DNA from: Gemmatimonadota bacterium
GTDB taxonomy: Bacteria > Gemmatimonadota > Gemmatimonadetes > Gemmatimonadales > GWC2-71-9
Assembly: GCA_003221075.1 (NCBI GenBank)
Contig: QHUF01000264.1
Coordinates: forward strand, 1-7,085
Direction of reading: 5' to 3'
Length of the DNA stretch: 7,085 bases
In this document: positions 1-5,815 of the stretch, piece after piece
How positions within the stretch are numbered: position 1 is the first letter of the stretch
Layout: every line of letters starts with the position of its first letter
Program-made: the position numbers and the translations under genes
Notes under the pieces: model-generated
Told to the model about the DNA's origin: nothing
Database searches by the model: none
The model's input: only the letters and a program-made list of their open reading frames with translations

Positions 1-927
1 AGCATCCTGGCGCGCGCCGCGATGGGTATGGCGGACGATCTGCTCACCACGCTGCTGCTCGCGCGCGCGGACCGTCCCGTGCTCGCGGCCCCTGCGATGA
101 ACGACGCGATGTATGCGAACCCGGCGACCACGGCAAACATCAAAGCGCTCGCGCAGCGGGGCTGGCACTTCATCGGCCCGGAGATCGGTGCCCTCGCCGA
201 GGGGCCGAGCGAGCGTCCGGGACGGATGAGCGAGCCGGAGGCGATCTTCGCCGCGGCCGAGCGTTTGCTCGGTCACACCAACACCAGCAAGTGGTCTGGC
301 AAGCGCGTCGTGGTGACCGCGGGCCCGACGCGTGAGCATCTCGATCCGGTGCGGGTGATCACGAATCCGTCGAGCGGGCGCATGGGCTACGCGCTGGCGG
401 AAGCCGCGCGCGAGCGCGGCGCGAACGTCGTGCTCGTGACCGGACCCACCGAGCTGACGCCGCCCCCCGGTCTTGCGACCACGCACGTCGAGACGACCGA
501 AGAGATGCAGCACGCACTCGAGTCTCTCGTCCCCAACGCCGACGCCCTCATCATGAGCGCGGCGCCGGCCGACTACCGCCCCAAGAGCGCGGCCGACAAG
601 AAGCGCCCGCGCTCGGCCGGCCCGCTGACGGTGGAGCTCGAAGCGACGCCGGACATATTGAGCTCGCTGAAACGGCGCAAGGGGATGGTGGTCGTCGGGT
701 TCGCGCTCGAAACGGGGAACGGATTGGCGAACGCTCGGTCCAAGCTGCAGAATAAGGCGCTGGATTTCGTGATCCTGAATGACGCCACTGAGCCCGGCGC
801 CGGATTTGAGGTCACGACCAATCGCGTGACGATTCTAGGACGCAACGGCACGCAAGTCGACTTGCCGTTATTGCCCAAACGCGACGTGGCCGAACGCATC
901 CTCGACGTGGTGGAAGAAGCGCTTTGA
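1..927 (+). CDS. coaBC: Bifunctional phosphopantothenoylcysteine decarboxylase / phosphopantothenate-cysteine ligase, 5' truncated by the window edge
   Basis: CoaBC (Dfp) makes 4'-phosphopantetheine for coenzyme A: the CoaB domain joins phosphopantothenate to cysteine using CTP and the FMN-bound CoaC domain decarboxylates the product. The frame is open from base 1, and residues before the ATG at 22 already match the family (ARAAMGMADDLLTT), so that ATG is internal and about 95-100 N-terminal residues lie outside the window. The CoaC part shows PAMN (bases 91-102, with its active-site Asn) and a GRM-EP clamp at 220-237. The CoaB part begins near base 298 with VVVTAGPT, then ITNPSSGRMG (358-387), SAAPADY (556-576) and the NK--D motif (Lys codon 754-756). 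The stop TGA overlaps the udg start. Oddity: the clamp loop reads AEGPSERPGRM, with Glu (199-201) where E. coli Dfp has the catalytic Cys, and one residue longer. Identity is secure; the consequence of the Cys change is not known. Confidence 0.95.
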   Translation, partial: SILARAAMGMADDLLTTLLLARADRPVLAAPAMNDAMYANPATTANIKALAQRGWHFIGPEIGALAEGPSERPGRMSEPEAIFAAAERLLGHTNTSKWSGKRVVVTAGPTREHLDPVRVITNPSSGRMGYALAEAARERGANVVLVTGPTELTPPPGLATTHVETTEEMQHALESLVPNADALIMSAAPADYRPKSAADKKRPRSAGPLTVELEATPDILSSLKRRKGMVVVGFALETGNGLANARSKLQNKALDFVILNDATEPGAGFEVTTNRVTILGRNGTQVDLPLLPKRDVAERILDVVEEAL

Positions 928-1712
928 GCGATAGCCGGGCTCTCGCAATCGAATACCTGAAGCAGCAGCGGTTGCTGGGTGGGGATTCCGTAATTCTGCC
1001 GGGCGGATGGGCGGATGGGCAGACGGGCCGCCCAGAACACGACGCCGCCGCCGCGGAGCCCGCTCCGGCCGTACCGCCCATGCGCCCATCCGCCCATCCG
1101 CCCGCCGGCATTTCTTTCGATCCACCCAGCGGCGATCTGTTCGCGAACGATCCGATCCAACGGACGGCAAGCCTCGAGGACATCGCGACGCTCATCGCGG
1201 CCTGTCGCAAGTGCAAGCTCTGCGAGGGGCGCACGAACACCGTCCCGGGCGAGGGCCCGGCAACGGCGCGGCTCGTGGTCATCGGCGAAGGACCGGGACG
1301 GACGGAAGACGAGACCGGCCGGCCGTTCGTCGGACGGGCGGGCGAGCTGCTGACCAAGATCCTCGAAGCCATCAAGCTGCCGCGGGATCAGGTGTACATC
1401 TGCAACATCGTGAAATGCCGGCCACCGGAGAACCGGTTGCCGCAATACGACGAGATCGCGGCGTGCCTGCCGTTCCTGTACCGCCAACTCGAGCTGGTCA
1501 AGCCGAAGGTCATTCTGGCCATGGGCGGGACGGCCGCGCAAAGCCTGCTCAGCACCAAACAGTCCCTTGGGTCCTTACGCAATCAGGTTCACCGGTTCCG
1601 TGGCATTCCCGTGGTCGTGACCTACCATCCGGCCGCGCTGCTGCGGAACCCCAACTGGAAGAGACCAACCTGGGATGACGTCCGTATCGCAGCTCGCCTC
1701 CTCGACAACTGA
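924..1712 (+). CDS. Type 4 (family 4) uracil-DNA glycosylase with [4Fe-4S] cluster
   Basis: This enzyme excises uracil from DNA after cytosine deamination or dUMP misincorporation and starts base-excision repair in the cytoplasm. The 262-residue product has family-4 hallmarks: motif A GEGPGRTEDETG (residues 121-132), a GRAGELL segment (137-143), NIVKCRPP (161-168) and the second active-site motif HPAALLRNP (235-243). Cluster ligands are most likely C97, C100, C165 and C181, a C-x2-C...C-x15-C pattern; C94 is an extra nearby cysteine. GEGPG rather than GLAPG argues for type 4 over type 5. The TTG start at 924 overlaps the coaBC stop (TTGA), with purine-rich GGAAGAAG at 912-919 as ribosome binding site. 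An N-terminal helix (1-25) is separated from the catalytic core (from about 84) by an Ala/Pro-rich linker, most of which is encoded by a palindromic 8-bp-unit repeat (residues 26-60). The 3' end overlaps dnaB by 38 nt. Family 4 is very likely; the exact start is less certain. Confidence 0.93.
   Translation: MSDSRALAIEYLKQQRLLGGDSVILPGGWADGQTGRPEHDAAAAEPAPAVPPMRPSAHPPAGISFDPPSGDLFANDPIQRTASLEDIATLIAACRKCKLCEGRTNTVPGEGPATARLVVIGEGPGRTEDETGRPFVGRAGELLTKILEAIKLPRDQVYICNIVKCRPPENRLPQYDEIAACLPFLYRQLELVKPKVILAMGGTAAQSLLSTKQSLGSLRNQVHRFRGIPVVVTYHPAALLRNPNWKRPTWDDVRIAARLLDN
1001..1027 (+). other. Potential G-quadruplex motif on + strand (left arm of udg repeat)
   Basis: Four GGG tracts lie at 1001-1003, 1009-1011, 1017-1019 and 1025-1027, separated by exactly 5 nt each, satisfying the usual G3+N1-7 rule. 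It would be present in the mRNA as well as the coding DNA strand. Folding is inferred, not shown, and competes with pairing to the right arm. Confidence 0.5.
1077..1103 (-). other. Potential G-quadruplex motif on - strand (right arm of udg repeat)
   Basis: CCC tracts at 1077-1079, 1085-1087, 1093-1095 and 1101-1103, each 5 nt apart, give four GGG tracts on the - (template) strand. The geometry mirrors the + strand motif at 1001-1027. On the template strand such a structure could affect polymerase passage; this is inference. Confidence 0.5.
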
Positions 1713-3117
1713 GCGCCCGGGAGGCGGAGCGGGGGAGTGGGCCGGCCGCCAGACTCCGTGGAGTAACGAGGCCGAGCAGGCGGTCTTAGGCGCGATGTTG
1801 CTCGACCAGGATGCGGCGCTCAAGGCCGCCGAGATCCTGGACGACACAATGTTCTACAAGGAGAGCCATCGCCTGTTGTTCCGGTCGATGCTCTCGTTGA
1901 CCGAGCGCGGCGACGTCATCGATCCCGTCACCCTGCGCGACGAGCTGAGCCGGCGCGGCGACCTCGATCGGGCCGGCGGAATGGAGTACATCGCGGCATT
2001 GATCGACGTCGTCCCGACCGCCGCGAACGTCGACTACCACGCCAAGATCGTCCGCGACAAGGCGGTGCTGCGCCGGCTGGTGGACGCCGCGACCGGAATC
2101 ATCCAGGACGTCTACGAAGGACACGGGACCGCGGGAGAGGTGCTCGACAACGCCGAGCACCGGGTGTTCCAGGTGGCGCAGTTCCGCCGTGCCGAAGAGT
2201 TCATTCGCATCAAAGAGCTCATCTGGCCAACCATGGAGCGGATCGAGCAACTCCAGTCGGGGGCCGGCTCGGTCACCGGCGTGCCGAGCGGTTTCGCCGA
2301 TCTCGACCGTCTCACGGCAGGTTTCCAGCGCGCCGATCTGGTCATTATCGCCGCCCGGCCATCGATGGGAAAGACGGCGCTGGCCTTGAACATCGTCCAG
2401 CACGCCGCGATCGAGCACAACACGGGTGTCGCCTTCTTCTCGATCGAAATGTCCAAGGACGCGCTGGTGCAACGGCTGCTCTGCTCGGAGGGCCTGGTCG
2501 ACGCGCAGCGGCTGCGCCGCGGCCAGCTCCGGGATGACGACTATCCGAAACTGGCGCGTGCCGCCGGATTGCTGGGCACCGCGCCGATCTGGATCGACGA
2601 CTCCCCGTCCCTGACACCCCTGGCCATGCGGTCGAAGGCACGCCGGTTGAAGGCCGAGCACGACATTGCCCTCGTGATCGTGGACTATCTGCAGCTGATG
2701 CAGGGGCCGGGCGACGTCGAGAACCGCCAGCAGGAGATTTCCTACATCTCGCGCTCGCTCAAGGCGCTGGCGAAAGAGCTGGATGTCCCCGTCGTCGCAA
2801 TCTCCCAGCTCTCGCGCGCACCTGAACAGCGCGGCGGTGAGCACCGCCGACCGCAGCTCTCCGATCTGCGCGAGTCGGGAGCGATCGAGCAGGATGCCGA
2901 CGTCGTCTGTTTCATCTACCGGCAGGAGTTCTACGACGGCCCGGTCGATCCCAAGACCAACGAGAGCATCGAAGGCATCGCGGAGGTGATCGTCGGCAAG
3001 CAGCGCAACGGGCCCACCGGTATGGTAAAGCTGCACTTCAAGAAAGAGTACACGCGCTTCGACAACTACACGGCGCGCGAAGCCCCCTCGCTCGAGGCCG
3101 GGGCCGGGCGTGTCTAA
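1675..3117 (+). CDS. dnaB: Replicative DNA helicase DnaB
   Basis: DnaB is the hexameric 5'-3' helicase that unwinds the chromosomal replication fork and recruits primase. The 480-residue product is of normal family length. The N-terminal domain starts at NEAEQAVLGAMLLD (about 31-44) after a short Gly-rich leader. The RecA-like domain shows Walker A ARPSMGKT (227-234), the catalytic Glu in SIEM (256-259), Walker B ALVIVDYLQL (332-341), the DNA-binding/motif H3 region VVAISQLSR, the KQRNGPTG motif (442-449) and the terminal YTRFDNY segment with the likely arginine finger. No intein interrupts the ATPase motifs, a common insertion site in DnaB. No ATG, GTG or TTG occurs in frame between 1675 and the conserved domain, so ATG 1675 is the only reasonable start. 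It lies inside udg (38-nt overlap), with GGAAGAG at 1657-1663 as probable ribosome binding site. The stop overlaps radA by 8 nt. Confidence 0.97.
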   Translation: MTSVSQLASSTTERPGGGAGEWAGRQTPWSNEAEQAVLGAMLLDQDAALKAAEILDDTMFYKESHRLLFRSMLSLTERGDVIDPVTLRDELSRRGDLDRAGGMEYIAALIDVVPTAANVDYHAKIVRDKAVLRRLVDAATGIIQDVYEGHGTAGEVLDNAEHRVFQVAQFRRAEEFIRIKELIWPTMERIEQLQSGAGSVTGVPSGFADLDRLTAGFQRADLVIIAARPSMGKTALALNIVQHAAIEHNTGVAFFSIEMSKDALVQRLLCSEGLVDAQRLRRGQLRDDDYPKLARAAGLLGTAPIWIDDSPSLTPLAMRSKARRLKAEHDIALVIVDYLQLMQGPGDVENRQQEISYISRSLKALAKELDVPVVAISQLSRAPEQRGGEHRRPQLSDLRESGAIEQDADVVCFIYRQEFYDGPVDPKTNESIEGIAEVIVGKQRNGPTGMVKLHFKKEYTRFDNYTAREAPSLEAGAGRV

Positions 3118-4465
3118 AGGCAAGTCGGTTTTCCGTTGTACCGAATGCGGCGCGGATCAGCCGAAGTGGGGCGGGCGGTGCGATGCCTGTGGCGCTTGGA
3201 ACTCCCTTACCGAAGAACCGATTCGTCGGACGGTCGGACGGTCGGACGGTCGGTCTGTTCAGTCCGACAGTCAGACCGTCCGACTGTCCGACATCGGCAC
3301 CACTCCGCTGCAACGGTGGCGCACCGGATTGGCCGAATTCGATTTCGTGCTCGGCGGGGGCATCGTCCCCGGCTCTGTCGTGCTCGTCGGCGGCGAGCCC
3401 GGCATTGGCAAATCCACCCTCCTGATGCAGTGCGCGGCGCGGCTCGAGAGCCAGGGCGTCTCGACGCTCTACGTCTCGGGCGAGGAGTCGCCGGACCAGC
3501 TGCGACTGCGTGCCGATCGTCTGGAAGAAGACGCGGGCAACATTCACGTTCTCGGGGAGACACGGCTCGAGTCCATCATTCATCACGCGACGCAGCTGAA
3601 ATCGAGCGTCGTGCTGCTCGACTCGGTGCAGACCACCTATACCGAGGAGCTGGAAGGCGCGCCCGGCAACGTCGGGCAGGTGCGCGAGTGCGCCGCCCGG
3701 CTGATGCGCTTCGCCAAGGAGTCGGGGCCCGCCGTCGTGCTCGTCGGCCACGTGACCAAAGGCGGCGGCATCGCCGGCCCCAAAACGCTCGAGCATATCG
3801 TGGACACCGTGCTGTACTTCGAGGGCGAAACGACACTCGATCACCGGATCCTCCGCGCCGTGAAGAACCGATTCGGCTCGGTCGACGAGATCGGCGTGTT
3901 CCGGATGACGGGGACGGGCCTCGAGCCCGTCGCGAACCCCGCGGCGGCCTTCTTGGCCGGTCGCAGCACCGGCGCATCGGGATCGGCGGTCACCGCGCTG
4001 ATGGAAGGGACGCGCCCGATGCTCGTCGAAATCCAGGCGCTCGCCTCGAAAGCGGGATTCGGCACGCCGCAGCGCGTGGCGACCGGTCTCGATCATCGCC
4101 GGCTGGCCCTCTTGCTCGCCGTGCTCGAGCGGCGCGGCGGCCTGCCGTTCGGAAATCTCGACGTCTTTGTGAACGTGACGGGGGGCGTGCGGCTCATCGA
4201 GCCGTCCACCGATCTTGCCGTCCTGGCCGCGCTCGTCTCGACCGTCCACGATCGTCCCGTGCCGGCCGACGCACTGTTCCTCGGAGAGGTCGGCCTCGGC
4301 GGCGAGATCCGGCCCGTCGCCGGCGTGGAGCGCCGCCTGGCTGAAGCGGCGCGCCAGGGCTTTCGGCGCGTGTTCCTGTCGGCACGGTCGCGAGGAACGA
4401 GCGGTGACCTCGAGGTGATTGGGCTGGAGGGAATCGGTGAGCTCACCCGTCGTCTCGCAGCCTGA
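3110..4465 (+). CDS. radA: DNA repair protein RadA (Sms), RecA-like branch-migration ATPase
   Basis: RadA/Sms processes recombination intermediates, promoting branch migration and D-loop extension with RecA. The 451-residue protein has the full family architecture: a C4 zinc finger (C10, C13, C24, C27), Walker A GGEPGIGKST (94-103), Walker B VVLLDS (167-172), the RadA-specific KNRFG motif (252-256), and a C-terminal Lon-protease-like domain from about 280 containing DVFVNVTGG and GEVGLGGEIRPV. The GTG start at 3110 lies inside the last codons of dnaB (8-nt overlap) and starts the protein directly before the zinc finger; the upstream ribosome site is weak, suggesting translational coupling. 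The linker between zinc finger and ATPase domain, naturally variable in this family, is largely encoded by a palindromic repeat (residues 39-61). All core motifs are intact, so the gene should be functional. The 3' end overlaps ispD by 29 nt. Confidence 0.97.
   Translation: MSKGKSVFRCTECGADQPKWGGRCDACGAWNSLTEEPIRRTVGRSDGRSVQSDSQTVRLSDIGTTPLQRWRTGLAEFDFVLGGGIVPGSVVLVGGEPGIGKSTLLMQCAARLESQGVSTLYVSGEESPDQLRLRADRLEEDAGNIHVLGETRLESIIHHATQLKSSVVLLDSVQTTYTEELEGAPGNVGQVRECAARLMRFAKESGPAVVLVGHVTKGGGIAGPKTLEHIVDTVLYFEGETTLDHRILRAVKNRFGSVDEIGVFRMTGTGLEPVANPAAAFLAGRSTGASGSAVTALMEGTRPMLVEIQALASKAGFGTPQRVATGLDHRRLALLLAVLERRGGLPFGNLDVFVNVTGGVRLIEPSTDLAVLAALVSTVHDRPVPADALFLGEVGLGGEIRPVAGVERRLAEAARQGFRRVFLSARSRGTSGDLEVIGLEGIGELTRRLAA
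3225..3292. repeat. Palindromic repeat of 8-bp units inside radA, in frame
   Basis: Bases 3225-3256 (about four copies of an 8-bp unit GTCGGACG) face their near reverse complement at 3261-3292, leaving a 4-nt loop GTTC (3257-3260). I count 28 of 32 Watson-Crick matches, with one of the other four a G-T wobble, so the transcript could form a long stable hairpin. The three + strand frames and two of three - strand frames are free of stops. In RadA it encodes Arg/Ser/Asp/Thr/Val-rich residues 39-61, between the zinc finger and the ATPase domain. The unit resembles that of the udg repeat (both fit CGGAYGGK), suggesting a common family. Confidence 0.85.
4426..4431 (+). promoter_or_regulatory. Ribosome binding site deciding the ispD start
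   Basis: GGAGGG followed by a 5-nt spacer and GTG at 4437. This is the best Shine-Dalgarno match at any start in the window. It favours GTG 4437 over the in-frame TTG at 4419, which would place the site inside the coding region. It lies within the 3' end of radA. Confidence 0.65.
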
Positions 4466-5165
4466 CGTCGGGGTCGTAGTCGTGGCGGCGGGGGCGGGCG
4501 TGCGCGCCGGCCCCGGCGAGCCGAAGCAGTTCCGTCCGATCGTCGGCGTTCCGATGCTGCTGCGCGCACTCCGTCCATTCACCGGCCATCCCGAAGTCCG
4601 ACAGGTCGTCGTCGCCCTGCCGCCCGGATACGCCGAGCGGCCGCCCGAGTGGCTCGGCAAGCTGCGCGGCGACCGGCTGGCGTTCGTGCCGGGTGGCGCG
4701 CACCGTGCCGATTCCGTCCGCGCCGGGCTCGTCGCTCTTCCCGACGACGCAACCATCATCCTGATCCACGACGCCGCCCGGCCGTTCGTGAGCAGGGAGA
4801 CGATCGATGCGGTGATCGCCCGGGCGCGTGCCGGTGTCGGCGCCGTCGCCGCCGTCCCGACCGCCGACACGCTCAAGGAAGTCGGCCTGGGCCCCGATCG
4901 GCCGACGCCGCGGATTACCCGCACGGTCGATCGTGAGCGCATCTGGCGCGCGCAGACGCCACAGGGCTTTCCCCGGAAGATGTTGCATGACGCGTACGCA
5001 CAGCTCGGCGCGACCAGCAACGGTGGCGCTCCGAGTGACGACGCCGAGGTGTGCGAGCGGGCCGGATTTCCGGTGGAGTTGATCCTCGATTCGACCTACA
5101 ACGTGAAGATCACGACAGCCGACGACTTCCGGATCGCCGAGGCTCTTGCCCGTGAGCTGCGGTGA
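4437..5165 (+). CDS. ispD: 2-C-methyl-D-erythritol 4-phosphate cytidylyltransferase IspD
   Basis: IspD transfers CMP from CTP to 2-C-methyl-D-erythritol 4-phosphate, the third step of the MEP isoprenoid pathway. From GTG 4437 the product is 242 residues, close to the usual length. It shows the nucleotide-binding signature AAGAGVRAGPGEPKQ (17-31), where R23 and K30 occupy the positions of E. coli R20 and K27, then GGAHRADSVRAGL (86-98), the IHDAARPFV motif (110-118), VPTADTLKEV (140-149), DR-R-WRAQTPQGF (165-178) with the substrate-binding Arg region, and NVKITTADDF (222-231), whose K224 matches E. coli K213. An upstream in-frame TTG (4419) would add six residues with no family similarity and lacks the strong ribosome site, so it was not chosen. 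The gene overlaps radA by 29 nt and tsaC by 4 nt (GTGA). No IspF domain is fused. It implies the cell uses the MEP rather than the mevalonate route. Confidence 0.95.
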   Translation: MSSPVVSQPDVGVVVVAAGAGVRAGPGEPKQFRPIVGVPMLLRALRPFTGHPEVRQVVVALPPGYAERPPEWLGKLRGDRLAFVPGGAHRADSVRAGLVALPDDATIILIHDAARPFVSRETIDAVIARARAGVGAVAAVPTADTLKEVGLGPDRPTPRITRTVDRERIWRAQTPQGFPRKMLHDAYAQLGATSNGGAPSDDAEVCERAGFPVELILDSTYNVKITTADDFRIAEALARELR

Positions 5166-5815
5166 AACCCGTTCCGTTTCAATCGGATTCGGAGATTGCC
5201 GCGGCAATCCCCCAAGCGGTGAAGCATTTGGGAAAAGGGGGCTTGCTCGCCTATCCGACCGAAACGGTCTATGGCCTCGGCTCGCGCGCCGTGCAGGCGG
5301 ACGTCGCGGCGCTGGCCGCGCTGAAAGGCCGGTCCGCGAGCAAGCCGTTCCTCTTATTGATCAGCGACCGGGGAATGGCTGAGGCGCACGGGTTGGCATT
5401 CAACGCCTCGGCTGATGCGCTGGCGCGGGCCTTCTGGCCCGGACCGCTCACACTGGTTCTCCCCGGTGGCTCCGGCCGGCTGCCGGATCTGCTGCGCGGG
5501 CCCGACGGGGGAATTGCGGTGCGCTGGACCTCGCATCAGGGGATCGCCAACCTCGTTGCGTCGCTGGGTGTGCCGTTGACCTCTACGTCGGCGAATCTGC
5601 CAGGCCAGCCGCCCGGCCCGGGCGCGGACGCCATCGCGCGCGACTTCGCGCCGGCGGTGGCATCCGGGCAGTTGCTCGTCCTCGACGGGGGGGTGCTGGG
5701 GAACCGGCCACCTTCCACGGTGGTTGATTGCACCAGGCCGCAGGCGCACATCGTGCGCGAAGGAACGTTGAGCGTGCACGAGCTCCGCCGCGCCGTCGGC
5801 CGCCTTGCGCCATGA
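5162..5815 (+). CDS. tsaC: L-threonylcarbamoyladenylate synthase (TsaC/Sua5/YrdC family), short form
   Basis: This enzyme makes threonylcarbamoyl-AMP from threonine, bicarbonate and ATP, the first step in t6A37 modification of ANN-decoding tRNAs. The 217-residue product is a single YrdC domain with YPTETVYGLG (31-40), the K-x-R pair K55/R57 followed by SKPF (60-63), and the S-x-N motif S143-A-N145. It lacks the extra C-terminal Sua5 domain, so it belongs to the short TsaC type that works with TsaB/D/E; those genes are not in the window. The GTG start at 5162 overlaps the ispD stop (GTGA) and no good Shine-Dalgarno precedes it, suggesting re-initiation. The 3' end overlaps the phosphatase gene by ATGA, an arrangement like ywlC-ywlE of Bacillus. 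A run of seven G (5687-5693) is a possible slippage or sequencing-error site, but the frame continues into expected family sequence (PSTVVDCT). Confidence 0.94.
   Translation: MKPVPFQSDSEIAAAIPQAVKHLGKGGLLAYPTETVYGLGSRAVQADVAALAALKGRSASKPFLLLISDRGMAEAHGLAFNASADALARAFWPGPLTLVLPGGSGRLPDLLRGPDGGIAVRWTSHQGIANLVASLGVPLTSTSANLPGQPPGPGADAIARDFAPAVASGQLLVLDGGVLGNRPPSTVVDCTRPQAHIVREGTLSVHELRRAVGRLAP

Larger units (their letters stand above)
1001..1103. repeat. Imperfect palindromic repeat of 8-bp units inside udg, in frame
   Basis: The left arm (1001-1027) and right arm (1077-1103) are reverse complements at 24 of 27 positions; the outer 20 bp (1001-1020 with 1084-1103) match perfectly. Each arm is a run of an 8-bp unit, GGGCGGAT on the + strand at left and its complement at right. 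The 49-nt centre contains a smaller hairpin, CGGAGC (1054-1059) facing GCTCCG (1062-1067). All six reading frames are free of stops across the element. In UDG it encodes residues 26-60, outside every catalytic motif. It may be one member of a dispersed family, related to the copy in radA; alternatively it is a locally expanded low-complexity linker. Confidence 0.85.

Noticed and set aside
22..24. ATG at 22 as the true coaBC start
   Set aside because: Residues encoded upstream (bases 1-21) already match CoaC sequence, and a start at 22 would remove the FMN-binding N-terminal part of the domain.
1001..1103. Reading the udg repeat as a CRISPR fragment or a rho-independent terminator
   Set aside because: There are no direct repeats with unique spacers, and no U-tract follows the stem; it sits inside an open frame.
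573..1541. 322-residue - strand open frame across the end of coaBC and udg
   Set aside because: It has no recognisable domain and is kept open partly because the palindromic repeat is stop-free in all frames.
1719..1741. G-rich stretch at the dnaB start as a G-quadruplex
   Set aside because: Only three G3 tracts are present (1719-1721, 1731-1735, 1739-1741); a fourth would need a GG tract, so support is too weak.
1786..3123. 445-residue - strand open frame antisense to dnaB
   Set aside because: The + strand encodes a complete DnaB with every motif; the antisense product has no recognisable domain and reflects the codon bias of dnaB.
3225..3292. Reading the radA hairpin as a transcription terminator
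   Set aside because: The stem is strong, but the bases after it lack a T-run and the radA frame continues with essential motifs.
4419..4436. TTG at 4419 as the start of ispD
   Set aside because: The strong GGAGGG site at 4426-4431 fits GTG 4437, and the six extra residues match nothing in the family.
3038..5020. 660-residue open frame on the - strand across radA and ispD
   Set aside because: It lies antisense to two well-identified genes, has the Arg/Pro/Ala-rich composition typical of high-GC shadows, shows no family motif, and runs through the radA repeat.
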